58,703 bases of DNA from CAYMDP01 sp964389375 (lineage in GTDB: Bacteria > Bdellovibrionota > Bdellovibrionia > Bdellovibrionales > UBA1609). The notes under the pieces were generated by a model. It worked only from the letters and a program-made list of their open reading frames with translations. It did not search any database and was not told the DNA's origin. The stretch's first letter is position 1. Each line of letters starts with the position of its first letter. The DNA lies in the NCBI GenBank assembly GCA_964389375.1, contig CAYMDP010000013.1, forward strand, positions 1 through 58,703, read 5' to 3'. A program made the translations under genes and the position numbers. Shown piece after piece: positions 15,398 through 24,099 of this stretch.

Positions 15398-16315
15398 ATG
15401 AAAGAACTTTCAATGAACCCCATTCAAACCCAAACAGATGCACAAAAAAAGCAGGCTTCTTTAAAAAACTCACTTTGGTGGGATGCTTACCGGCGAATCA
15501 AGAGAGACCGAATCGCCTGCATTTCGTTTTTTGTGATTGCAGGCTACATTGGTCTGGCGATTTTATGTGGACTTGATTTAATTTTTACTAGCTACAGCCT
15601 TGTGAATAACGACATTGCTTATATGGCTCCAAACCTTAGTCATTGGTTTGGAACTGATCTTTTTGGGCGAGATGTCCTTGCTCGAGCGGCCCACGGAACC
15701 GTCACTTCATTGCTCGTTGGCTTTGCTGGTACCGGCTTGGCCATGGCTATCGGAACTTGCCTTGGGGCCATTAGCGGATATTTCGGCGGCTGGATCGATG
15801 ATTTGATCGTCTGGTTTTACACAACCCTAGACAACATTCCTTATATTCTATTGGTCGTAGCTTTTTCTATGATCATGGGCCCAAGCCTTGAGACGCTGTG
15901 CCTGGCAATCGGACTCACTTTCTGGATTAGCCACTGCCGAATTGTGCGTGGCGAGTTTATGAAACACCGAGAGCGTGAATATGTTCAGGGAGCGCACGCC
16001 ATTGGCGCTTCTCATGCGCGAAGGATTTTTATCCACATTCTCCCCAATGTTTCCCACTTGATCCTAATCAACTTTAGCTTGGGCTTTGTGAGTGCGATTA
16101 AATCCGAAGTCATTTTAAGTTATCTTGGCCTTGGAGTAAAACCTGGAACCCCATCTTGGGGCATGATGATTAGCGACGCCAAACTCGAGCTATCTCGAGG
16201 AGTTTGGTGGGGGCTTGGAGCTGCCGCCTTGTTTATGTTCTTTTTAGTATTGGCTTTTAACTTGTTTAACGCAGCTTTACGGGATGCACTAGATCCCAAG
16301 CTTAAGAATAAGTGA
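15398..16315 (+). CDS. oppC: peptide ABC transporter permease, OppC/DppC type
   Basis: A 305-residue second permease. It shows the OppC N-terminal features (a long polar start, then a first helix, then HWFGTDLFGRDVLARAAHGT) and the EAA loop YVQGAHAIGASHARRIFIHI with LPNVSHLI after it. ATG 15398 is preceded by GGGAAAA; an alternative ATG is at 15413. It begins six bases after oppB and ends ten bases before the ATPase gene, so all four genes are one operon. Confidence 0.92.
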   Translation: MKELSMNPIQTQTDAQKKQASLKNSLWWDAYRRIKRDRIACISFFVIAGYIGLAILCGLDLIFTSYSLVNNDIAYMAPNLSHWFGTDLFGRDVLARAAHGTVTSLLVGFAGTGLAMAIGTCLGAISGYFGGWIDDLIVWFYTTLDNIPYILLVVAFSMIMGPSLETLCLAIGLTFWISHCRIVRGEFMKHREREYVQGAHAIGASHARRIFIHILPNVSHLILINFSLGFVSAIKSEVILSYLGLGVKPGTPSWGMMISDAKLELSRGVWWGLGAAALFMFFLVLAFNLFNAALRDALDPKLKNK

Positions 16316-16325
16316 TGGGGGATTC

Positions 16326-18050
16326 ATGGCTTCAGAAACTTTAATCGAGGTTCAAAACCTATCGGTCGAATTTAAGACCGATGAAGGCCTGATCAAAGCC
16401 GTCAAAAATATTTCTTTTAAAATACCTAAGGGAAAAACCGTAGGCCTCGTGGGCGAATCTGGATCTGGAAAAAGTGTCAGCTCATTGGCCATAATGAAGC
16501 TGATTCCAAATCCTCCTGGCCGCATCACTTCTGGAAAAATTCTTTTTGAAGGCAAAGATTTAATCACGATGGGCGAATCCGATATGCGAAAGGTTCGCGG
16601 AAACCGCATTTCGATGATCTTTCAAGAACCTATGACAAGCCTTAATCCCGTCTTCACCGTGGGCGATCAGATTTGTGAAACTCTTATGTTACACCAAAAT
16701 CTGGACAAAAAAGCCGCCATGGAAAAAGCCAAAGATCTTCTTCATCAAGTCGGTGTCCCAAATCCCGAGCAAAGAGTTATGTCTTACCCCCACGAAATGA
16801 GTGGTGGTCAAAGACAGCGCGTGATGATCGCTATGGCCATCGCCTGCGAGCCTGATTTGTTGATTGCCGACGAACCAACTACTGCGTTGGATGTGACCAT
16901 TCAAAAACAAATTCTTGATTTACTTGCGGACCTTCAAAAGAAATACAAAATGAGTATCTTATTTATTACTCATGACTTGGGAGTTATTGCCGACATCGCC
17001 GACGAGGTCATCGTGATGTACAAAGGCGATATCGTTGAAAACAAAACTACCGAAGAAATTTTTGTGCGTCCCGAACATCCTTACACGAAGGGCCTATTGG
17101 CCTGTAGGCCTTCTCTAGAACGCAATCCCACTCGCCTTCCAATGGTTAGTGACTTTATGACTTCCGAAGGAAAAGAAAAAAGTTACGACGCAGATGCCAC
17201 AAAACATATCAAAGAAAAGCGCGAGATCAGCGAGTCCCATCATCCCGTTCTGATGCAAATTGATAAGGTCGTAAAACATTTCCCACTTAAAAAAGGGATT
17301 TTTGGCGGAGTTAAAGAGTGGGTCAAAGCTGTTGACGATGTCACTCTCACGATTCGCAAAGGCCGCACACTAGGGCTTGTGGGAGAATCCGGATGTGGAA
17401 AGACGACCTTAGGTCGAACAATTTTGCGCCTGACCGAGCCAACTTCAGGATCTATCTTTTACAACAAAGTCGACATCACCAAGCTTGATAAGAATCAAAT
17501 GCGCGAGATGCGAAGAAAGATGCAGATTATCTTTCAAGATCCTTACGCCTCTTTAAATCCGCGAATGACAATTGGTTCTGCGATTATGGAGCCGATGATC
17601 ATTCATAATCTTGGAAGCAGTAAAGCCGAACGCCTTGAAATGGCCGGAAGCCTAATTGAACGCGTGGGCCTTGAGCGCAGCATGCTGAATCGCTATCCCC
17701 ACGAATTTTCTGGCGGTCAAAGACAGAGGATTTGTATCGCTCGCGCTCTTGCCGTAAAGCCGGAGTTTATTGTTTGTGATGAATCGGTTTCGGCTCTTGA
17801 TGTTTCGATCCAAGCACAGATCTTAAATTTACTTTTGGATCTACGAGATGAATTTAATCTGACTTACGTTTTCATCTCTCATGATTTGGCTGTAGTGAAG
17901 TTTATTTCGGACGAAGTCGCCGTGATGTATAACGGAAAAGTCGTCGAAATGAATGATGCGATTGGAATCTACGAAAATCCGCAGCACGACTATACTAAAA
18001 AACTACTCAGCGCGATCCCTAAGGGAATGCCCAAGTCTTTGTTAAAGTAA
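16326..18050 (+). CDS. fused double ATPase of peptide ABC importer (OppD-OppF fusion)
   Basis: A 574-residue protein with two complete ABC ATPase domains. Domain 1 has Walker A GESGSGKS at 43-50, signature MSGGQRQR and Walker B LLIADEPTT. Domain 2 has Walker A GESGCGKTT at 353-361, signature FSGGQRQR and Walker B FIVCDESVS. Both have H-loops (ITHDLG, ISHDLA). Each half also carries the family C-terminal extension (HPYTKGLLACRPS and HDYTKKLLSAIP). It powers the importer encoded upstream and may also serve the YejABE-like system at 39-43 kb, which lacks an adjacent ATPase. Confidence 0.93.
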   Translation: MASETLIEVQNLSVEFKTDEGLIKAVKNISFKIPKGKTVGLVGESGSGKSVSSLAIMKLIPNPPGRITSGKILFEGKDLITMGESDMRKVRGNRISMIFQEPMTSLNPVFTVGDQICETLMLHQNLDKKAAMEKAKDLLHQVGVPNPEQRVMSYPHEMSGGQRQRVMIAMAIACEPDLLIADEPTTALDVTIQKQILDLLADLQKKYKMSILFITHDLGVIADIADEVIVMYKGDIVENKTTEEIFVRPEHPYTKGLLACRPSLERNPTRLPMVSDFMTSEGKEKSYDADATKHIKEKREISESHHPVLMQIDKVVKHFPLKKGIFGGVKEWVKAVDDVTLTIRKGRTLGLVGESGCGKTTLGRTILRLTEPTSGSIFYNKVDITKLDKNQMREMRRKMQIIFQDPYASLNPRMTIGSAIMEPMIIHNLGSSKAERLEMAGSLIERVGLERSMLNRYPHEFSGGQRQRICIARALAVKPEFIVCDESVSALDVSIQAQILNLLLDLRDEFNLTYVFISHDLAVVKFISDEVAVMYNGKVVEMNDAIGIYENPQHDYTKKLLSAIPKGMPKSLLK

Positions 18051-18064
18051 GTCCCGGCTTCGCC

Positions 18065-18187
18065 AGCGGGATTGTTTTCAATTTAATAAGTGCTCCACCT
18101 CAGCCGTCGAACATTCTCGGTCCGCCTTCGGCGTCCCTGCGAAACTAGTCTTCGGTGGACACTTATTAAATTGAAAACAATCCCGCT
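18065..18187. repeat. structured long-hairpin element, family 2 copy A
   Basis: Perfect 28-bp inverted arms (18065-18092 and 18160-18187) enclose a 67-base core. Read on the minus strand, the core has TCCACC pairing with GGTGGA, one unpaired G, then GAAGACTAGTTTCGCAG, a short GC hairpin, and CGAGAATGTTCGACGGCTGA. The two single-stranded blocks are nearly identical to the copy at 49430-49574, whereas the arms and apical hairpin are not. It starts 15 bases after the ATPase stop and lies between convergent genes, so it may terminate transcription in both directions. Confidence 0.85.
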
Positions 18188-18370
18188 GGAAAGACAGTGG
18201 TGCGCATATTTAACCAAAGCAATTGAGACATCCTTAGTTCACGGGCAAAAGCAATCGAACATAGTAAATTATTTGTATCTCAGCGCTGGGAATTTTGGCT
18301 GATTCCAATTCTGCACCCCGAGGAAGCAGGATAAATGCCAGAAGGGCTCCTGGGGCTTAAGACTTATAAA

Positions 18371-18658
18371 TTACCAATAGGGGGCGTCTATTTTGATGTC
18401 GCCTCGGACTTTGGCTTGGCAGCTGATTCTGAAGTTTTTTGGGATTTTGTTTTTTTCAATTAAGAATTTTTCTCGCTCTTCGATTGGGGATAAATTCTCT
18501 GCCCCTTCTAAGATTTCGATTCTGCACTTTGCGCAAACGCCATCGCCATTACATGAGCTTGCTACTGGGCGGCCTTCTTTTAAAAGGGCCTCCATTAATT
18601 TGACCTCCGCTTCAACCTGAATCGGAGAGAATGATTTTTTAAAAGACACTATTGGCAT
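18371..18658 (-). CDS. 2Fe-2S ferredoxin
   Basis: A 95-residue plant-type ferredoxin. The four cluster ligands are C36, C42, C45 (SCNGDGVCAKC) and C80 (RISCQAK), the usual C-x5-C-x2-C-xn-C order. Such proteins carry single electrons to reductases or oxygenases in the cytoplasm. No partner reductase is adjacent. It is divergent from the SDR gene, with about 190 bases of promoter region between. The 183 bases downstream to the hairpin element contain no gene I can support. Confidence 0.88.
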   Translation of the reverse strand: MPIVSFKKSFSPIQVEAEVKLMEALLKEGRPVASSCNGDGVCAKCRIEILEGAENLSPIEEREKFLIEKNKIPKNFRISCQAKVRGDIKIDAPYW

Positions 18659-18851
18659 GGATGATCAGTCTGTCACAAAGACTTTCAATAGTAAAAGGGC
18701 CTGAAGGTCGATTCATTCATTTAGTCAATGCCTGAGCAGGATCAATGCACCAGAACTACCCGCATCGCCCCAAATTGCTGGCTTAAGGAAGTCCGTCTTG
18801 GTCGTACAGAATCAACTCGAACTTGGCTTCAGACTTTGATATACAGTGCGC

Positions 18852-19559
18852 ATGTCAAAAATTGCGATATTAGGTGCTAGCCGTGGTCTTGGATCTGAGC
18901 TTGCGCGAAAGATTGTTCGGGATCAGGACGAGGGCTCTCTTCTTTTAGTTGCGCGCAACCGAAACAATCTTGAAAGCATTAAAAAAGAACTTCTTAGCCT
19001 GGCAGGCCAAAAACCCTTTAAAATCGAAATCTTTCAGTCCGATTTTTCTAAAGAACAAGATCAAGAGCGAAGCCTTCAAGCCCTTAAAACTTTTCAAGCT
19101 GATCAAATCTTTTACTGTGCCGGTGGCGGACCTCACGGAAAATTTAGCAGCAAAGAGTGGAAGGATCATCTTTGGTCTCTTCAGGTCAGCTTGATTTTTC
19201 CCACTCGCCTTACTCACTGGTGTCTTCTGCAGGCTCAAAAGATGGATCTTCCTAGGCAGTTAGTCTTAGTAGGTTCATCGATATCAGAGGCCACTCCCGA
19301 ACCTTTAGGATCAAGTTATTCTGCAAGCAAACACGGCCTTAAGGGACTTGTTCATAGTATCAACGCCGAGGGCGATACTTTGGATTTGCGACTGTTTTCT
19401 CCCGGCTATATGGATACCGAATTACTTCCCAGTGGAGCCGCCCCGCGAAGCCAAGGACAAGTTTGGCCAAAACACATCGTCGCCCAAAAACTTTGGCACT
19501 GGAGCCAATCTCCCCACCTTAAAAGCCATTTAAGCCTTTCTTCATTTTTAGAATCTTGA
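18852..19559 (+). CDS. short-chain dehydrogenase/reductase
   Basis: A 235-residue SDR. The dinucleotide-binding glycine motif is ILGASRGLGSELA near the N-terminus and the active-site YxxxK is SYSASKHG, with serines in VGSSIS upstream. The ARN-type sequence after strand 2 (LLVARNRNN) suggests NADP preference. Substrate unknown. I choose ATG 18852 over GTG 18846. No operon partner is evident. Confidence 0.85.
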   Translation: MSKIAILGASRGLGSELARKIVRDQDEGSLLLVARNRNNLESIKKELLSLAGQKPFKIEIFQSDFSKEQDQERSLQALKTFQADQIFYCAGGGPHGKFSSKEWKDHLWSLQVSLIFPTRLTHWCLLQAQKMDLPRQLVLVGSSISEATPEPLGSSYSASKHGLKGLVHSINAEGDTLDLRLFSPGYMDTELLPSGAAPRSQGQVWPKHIVAQKLWHWSQSPHLKSHLSLSSFLES

Positions 19560-19846
19560 GCTCAGAGGTCTGAGTTTGCAATTCTCAGTTTCAGACACCG
19601 TCCCCGCAGAATGCCGCTTCGCTCCGCAGTTTTGCCCCTAAATCCATCTCTATCTGCGCCTTTAGCCCCAACTTCGATCGGGCCAATGCAGGACGATATG
19701 ATGTCGAGTTTACTCAGCGGCCTCGATTTTACCTCCAATAATGCTGGACCCAAACGCGCTAATAGATTTCGGTCAAAACCACGATCGCTAGCCTGACTTT
19801 TCACTAAAAAATGAGTATGACTTTAAGCCTAACTAAGGAGTTCGCC

Positions 19847-20779
19847 GTGAGTGTTGAGAACGTCATTATTATTGGATCGGGACCTGCAGGACTAACTGCC
19901 GCCATTTATGCTTCTCGAGCCAATCTAAATCCGCTCGTCATTGAAGGCGAAGAAGCCGGTGGTCAGTTGATGACAACCACCGATGTCGAAAACTTTCCGG
20001 GCTTTCCCAAAGGTATTCAGGGACCAGAGCTTATGATGATCACGCGCGCTCAAGCTGAACGCTTTGGAACACGCTTTATTACTCGGAATATTTCAAAGGT
20101 CGATTTCTCGAGCCGTCCTTTTAAAATGTGGGTTGGCGATCAACTTTATCAATCTCAGGCCGTGATCATTTCAACCGGTGCGAGTGCAAAGTATATTGGT
20201 CTTCCAAACGAGCGACGCTTACTTGGACGAGGGGTTTCGGCCTGCGCAACCTGCGACGGAGCTTTCTTTAAAAATCAAGAAGTCGCCATCGTCGGAGGTG
20301 GTGACACCGCAATGGAAGAGGCTACTTTTTTAACTCGTTTTGCATCTAAAGTTTGGGTCATCCATCGCAGAGACGAATTTAGAGCCTCAAAGATTATGGC
20401 CGAGAGAGTTTTAAAGAACCCCAAAATTGAAGTGATTTGGGATACTGCCGTTGTTGATGTTCTGGGGGAGAAAGCGGTCACTAGTATTCAACTGAAGAAT
20501 CTTAAAACAGATGCCACCCGTGAGCTTAAGGTTGACGGACTGTTTGTAGCCATCGGACACAAACCAAATACAGATTTATTTAAAGGCGTCTTAAAGATGG
20601 ACGAGACCGGCTATTTAATTACCGATGGAAAATCGACCTACACCTCTATTGAAGGCGTCTTTGCCGCAGGTGATGTGCAAGACCATATTTACCGCCAGGC
20701 CATTACGGCCGCAGGCACCGGCTGTATGGCGGCCATCGACGCTGAACGCTGGCTAGAATCTAAAAGCCACGGGGCTTAA
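19847..20779 (+). CDS. trxB: thioredoxin reductase
   Basis: A 310-residue FAD/NADPH enzyme. I start at GTG 19847 because AAGGAG lies six bases upstream, and the earlier ATG 19811 would add an uncharacteristic extension. FAD motif GSGPAGLTAA, redox pair C133/C136 (ACATC), NADPH motif VGGGDTAMEEA and C-terminal FAD motif GVFAAGDVQD are all present. It reduces thioredoxin in the cytoplasm. A GGGGCT/AGCCCC hairpin overlaps its stop. The receiver gene follows after 32 bases. Confidence 0.95.
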   Translation: MSVENVIIIGSGPAGLTAAIYASRANLNPLVIEGEEAGGQLMTTTDVENFPGFPKGIQGPELMMITRAQAERFGTRFITRNISKVDFSSRPFKMWVGDQLYQSQAVIISTGASAKYIGLPNERRLLGRGVSACATCDGAFFKNQEVAIVGGGDTAMEEATFLTRFASKVWVIHRRDEFRASKIMAERVLKNPKIEVIWDTAVVDVLGEKAVTSIQLKNLKTDATRELKVDGLFVAIGHKPNTDLFKGVLKMDETGYLITDGKSTYTSIEGVFAAGDVQDHIYRQAITAAGTGCMAAIDAERWLESKSHGA

Positions 20780-20811
20780 AGCCCCTTGAGGCAAAGGGGG
20801 GATTTCGCCAA

Positions 20812-21318
20812 GTGAGCAAACAAAAACCATTTAATGCAAAAGATCTTGTCGCAAAGATCGAAAAGATCACCAAAGAGCGAATCACTAAAAATAAAGTGGT
20901 TTCTCTGGATGATCTTCGCGAACTTAAGAAAAAAGATATCCCCTACACCCTACTAGTTATCGAGGATGACGAAACGATCCGAATGGCTTTAAAACGGATT
21001 TTTGAAAGCGAAGATTACCGAGTGATCGCCGCTGCCGACGGAACGCAACTGAGCCAAGTTCTGGATGACACACCCATTGATATGGTGATTTTAGATATTG
21101 GCCTTCCATGGATTAATGGTTTTGAACTTGCCGAATTGATGAAGGCTCATATTGATCTTAAGAATATACCTTTAATCTTTATTTCTGGTCGAACCGGAGA
21201 AGAGGATATCAAAAGAGCCTTTGCCGTCGGAGCAGATGACTTTATCAAAAAACCTTTCGATATCGAAAAGATCAAAAAAACCGTTCGCACCCTCTTAAAA
21301 CTTGCCCACGAAGATTAA
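20812..21318 (+). CDS. stand-alone response-regulator receiver protein
   Basis: A 168-residue protein from GTG 20812, with GGGGGG upstream. A basic N-terminal segment of about 43 residues precedes a single REC domain: acidic pair EDD near residue 51, phosphoacceptor D95 in VILDIGLPW, and the switch and lysine positions in FISGRTG and IKKPF. There is no output domain, so it probably signals by protein contact, CheY-like. No histidine kinase is nearby. The following 204 bases are non-coding. Confidence 0.88.
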   Translation: MSKQKPFNAKDLVAKIEKITKERITKNKVVSLDDLRELKKKDIPYTLLVIEDDETIRMALKRIFESEDYRVIAAADGTQLSQVLDDTPIDMVILDIGLPWINGFELAELMKAHIDLKNIPLIFISGRTGEEDIKRAFAVGADDFIKKPFDIEKIKKTVRTLLKLAHED

Positions 21319-21522
21319 CTCCAGATTGTCTCCACCGCCCAATTGAATTTGCAAACCATCCATCCTTCCTCCCCTTTAAGTCAGGCACATTTTTTTTGTC
21401 CGACTCAAATCCTGCTCCGCAGGCAACAAGTACTACTTCGGAGACCGAGTACGCACTAGACAATGGCCCAAGACTCTCACTAATTCCTTTCTCCTTCGAA
21501 CTGAAAACCAGTAACCTTTAAG

Positions 21523-21996
21523 GTGATGAACTCCCCAATGCATTTTGGTCTTTTTAAAATACTTCTTCTTAGCCTGATTATTTCCAACAGTCCAACCGGC
21601 TCGGCCTGGGTTGTCTTTGAAAAGGGAGTTGATCGCGCGAAGGCCGGAAGTGCAAAAGCTGTATTAATTTCGGCCCTTAAGTGCTCCCCTAAACAAGAGC
21701 GTCCGAACTCAGACCGAGTGAAGGCAGCTCGTAAATGTGTCGAAAATCACCTCAGCCCCAATTTCTCAGAAGCCGCCAAAGATCGTTTAGTCGAATGGAT
21801 TTTTTTTGAAGCCCATCGAGTGACAAGCATCAATCGCTGTCCAAAGGGGAAAGAAAAGTCACTGAAAGAGACCTTTCCAGGTCCCTTCGAGTTTTTATGT
21901 TTTACTTCTGTGAATCCGCATCAAGAACGACAAGCATTTTTCAGCTTCGAGCGGATCAAGAAGAAATCTTTGATCCGCGAATGGAAGGCTTTCTAA
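21523..21996 (+). CDS. exported hypothetical protein
   Basis: A 157-residue protein with a signal peptide (hydrophobic stretch at about residues 10-28, ending GSA-W). The mature part is basic and has four cysteines (KCSP, KCVEN, RCPKG, FLCFTS) that could form disulfides. No family recognised. It is convergent with the HiPIP gene, four bases apart. The choice among ATG 21523 and two in-frame downstream codons is uncertain. Confidence 0.6.
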   Translation: MMNSPMHFGLFKILLLSLIISNSPTGSAWVVFEKGVDRAKAGSAKAVLISALKCSPKQERPNSDRVKAARKCVENHLSPNFSEAAKDRLVEWIFFEAHRVTSINRCPKGKEKSLKETFPGPFEFLCFTSVNPHQERQAFFSFERIKKKSLIREWKAF

Positions 21997-22000
21997 AGAA

Positions 22001-22405
22001 CTACTTCGCCGCTGCGAGCTTTGTGCTCAGCATCCAGCTATCACATGAACCTTTAGCGTGGACCAAAACTCCAGGAACCGGAATCACCAAGCAAGGTCCA
22101 GGTTCATCACCTTTGAGTTTGCCCTGGAAAAGCTGACAACTATTGCAATACTGCTCTGCAGATTTAACCATCTTGCCTCCGACGCCTGGCTTGTCTATTC
22201 GTGCCCCCTCTTTCGCATCAGCAACATATTTAAGTCCTTCAGCCGTCCTGACCGCCTCTGCGTTTGCAGAGTCTTTTCTTTTCTTTTTTGTCATATCAAT
22301 AAGCTCGGCCGCGGCTGCATAAGCCGAATCAGCCGTTGCTTTCAGAATTGCCGGAAGGGCTAAAAACATTGCAGAAATTTTTAAAAAATTGCGTCGTGAT
22401 TTCAT
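22001..22405 (-). CDS. high-potential iron-sulfur protein (HiPIP)
   Basis: A 134-residue protein with a Tat-like signal (SRRNFLK then a hydrophobic stretch). The mature domain has the HiPIP cysteine set: C87 and C90 (YCNSC), C105 and C121 (GSCDSW), binding one 4Fe-4S cluster. HiPIPs are periplasmic single-electron carriers, often between the bc1 complex and a terminal acceptor. The cluster would be inserted before Tat export. No redox partner is encoded next to it. Confidence 0.88.
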   Translation of the reverse strand: MKSRRNFLKISAMFLALPAILKATADSAYAAAAELIDMTKKKRKDSANAEAVRTAEGLKYVADAKEGARIDKPGVGGKMVKSAEQYCNSCQLFQGKLKGDEPGPCLVIPVPGVLVHAKGSCDSWMLSTKLAAAK

Positions 22406-22697
22406 AAACTACCTCTTTTGTGTGTTGAACCATTTGAAATCTAAATGAAAATCAAACGAAAGTTAAGAGGAAAGGCCTTAGACTTAAAAGACTCGTCAAA
22501 AGCCCGACGCAACACAAAAAATTTGAAGACGCAATGCGCTTGATTCTATCGGAGGAGAGCTAGGTTCGGCGCGCCCCCATCCGTGTCTCCATACGCGTTT
22601 TTATTAAAATGTGAGACGGCCCAAACACATCTATGCCGCTTCGGACGAGTGAAGTCTTGGTCTAGCCCTTGCTATTTATTCCGGCATGGAGGTTCTT

Positions 22698-23984
22698 ATG
22701 CACTCAAAATCGAATCTGTTCGTTTTCACAAGTAAATCACTCGGTCTATTGATCTTAATTCTGGGATTTAGCTCCTGCTCCCCGGATAAATCCGAAATTG
22801 TTCAAGACAGACTTGAGCTTGAAATTTTTTCTGAATCTGAAAACCTTGAGCAATCAATCAAAAAGTCTCTGGATTCAAAAAATGAATTTAGCCCCCTCGA
22901 TCAAATCTATTTTAAAGATAAAAATAAAGGCCCAAGTCAAGCCCAGCTAAAACTTCGAACCTCCGCTTCTTGTGTAGATCCTTTAAAACAAAAAATCGAA
23001 AGACAAAGTGAAATCATATCCCAAGATAGTTTTCTTCTATACGAAGTCCTTCCAAAAGAAATTCAATTGGATCACCTGGCTCAAGAGTACCTTTGCGAGT
23101 TGAATATGGAGTTTACAAATTCGATTGGCTCGAAGTTCATCACACGATCTGGACTGGTCAAGGTTCGCGGAAATCTTTCTGCGTTTAAGGCAGAACTTCG
23201 CCGACATGAATCCCCGTTAACATCCAATCTGCCCAGACTTGCCGAAGAAGACTTGGCCAAGTACGCGTTTGAATCTTATCAAGGCGACACAAAAAAAATA
23301 ATCTTAAGTTGTGAGGCTTTCGAAAGCCAGATTCTATCGGCTTCTCGTCCGCGGATTCAACTGACTGATATTCCGAGATCCCAACCTCAATGGATTAATC
23401 CCACTTTCTCAGATAAGAGAGTCACACAAAAATGCCGAATTCTTGCAAAAGACAATCATCAAACGCAGGGTCTAAGTCAGATATTTTGGCTTCAAAGATC
23501 CTATGCAGGCCTTGAGTTTAAGATTTTAGTTCGTCCTCCCGAAAAGTTAATTCGTCCTGACCGCAACCAGATTGCTTTAATGACGGTAGAGTTTTTGAAT
23601 CTTTCACCGACTCCGGCCTTCGTGAGAATGCCCAGGGATCACTGGCTAAAACCTTTTGCGGCCTACGAGGCTCCGGATAATTTATCAAGCAAGTTCATGG
23701 AGCTCCCTCACCGGTTTGAAACAACAAGTGGGAGCAGTGGACGGTTTATCTTGAAGTCCGACATCATCTTCATCGAACTTCCTCCAAATAGTTCCCATAG
23801 ACTTACTCTTTTTCAAGGCTTTAGCACCGAATGTTTTACTTCATTAAATGCACGCTGCGAAAAAATTGAATTTCAATGGAATAAGGATTTAAACCTAGAG
23901 CTGATGGATCCATCCACGGATCCAAATCTCGTTTTGCAAAAAATGGTTTTAGAAAGTTCATTAAAAATAAAGGGGATTCTCTAG
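22698..23984 (+). CDS. lipoprotein of unknown function
   Basis: I start at ATG 22698, which has GGAGG five bases upstream. The 428-residue product has a lipobox (LGFSSC) after a hydrophobic signal, then a long soluble body with scattered cysteines (ASCVD, YLCEL, LSCEA, QKCRI, TECF, ARCEK). No family is recognised. It stops with TAG 17 bases before the family 1 hairpin at 24001, which separates it from the convergent trmB. Confidence 0.65.
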   Translation: MHSKSNLFVFTSKSLGLLILILGFSSCSPDKSEIVQDRLELEIFSESENLEQSIKKSLDSKNEFSPLDQIYFKDKNKGPSQAQLKLRTSASCVDPLKQKIERQSEIISQDSFLLYEVLPKEIQLDHLAQEYLCELNMEFTNSIGSKFITRSGLVKVRGNLSAFKAELRRHESPLTSNLPRLAEEDLAKYAFESYQGDTKKIILSCEAFESQILSASRPRIQLTDIPRSQPQWINPTFSDKRVTQKCRILAKDNHQTQGLSQIFWLQRSYAGLEFKILVRPPEKLIRPDRNQIALMTVEFLNLSPTPAFVRMPRDHWLKPFAAYEAPDNLSSKFMELPHRFETTSGSSGRFILKSDIIFIELPPNSSHRLTLFQGFSTECFTSLNARCEKIEFQWNKDLNLELMDPSTDPNLVLQKMVLESSLKIKGIL

Positions 23985-24000
23985 ATCCAAAATTCATCTC

Positions 24001-24099
24001 AGCGGTAACAGTTCCCTTTTCCCGTCTCAAGGCATTAAAAATCGCGCCCCGTGGTCGATTTTTAATGCCTTGAGACGGGAAAAGGGAACTGTTACCGCT
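24001..24099. repeat. long perfect hairpin element, family 1 copy A
   Basis: A 44-bp perfect inverted repeat (24001-24044 and 24056-24099) around an 11-base loop. The outer part GGTAACAGTTCCCTTTT followed by CCCGTC is shared with the element at 26591-26687; the inner stem is different. It lies between two convergent genes and contains the TAA stop of trmB (complement of 24092-24094). A bidirectional terminator role is likely. Confidence 0.85.

Noticed and set aside
18090..18302. 70-codon plus-strand frame starting in the 18 kb element
   Set aside because: It begins inside the structured core and has no ribosome-binding site or recognisable sequence.
19560..19846. Overlapping 60-80 codon frames on both strands before trxB
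   Set aside because: Mutually antisense, no ribosome-binding sites, and the region acts as the trxB upstream region.
22058..22363. 101-codon frame antisense to the HiPIP gene
   Set aside because: The HiPIP frame has cysteine ligands and a Tat signal; the antisense frame has no support.
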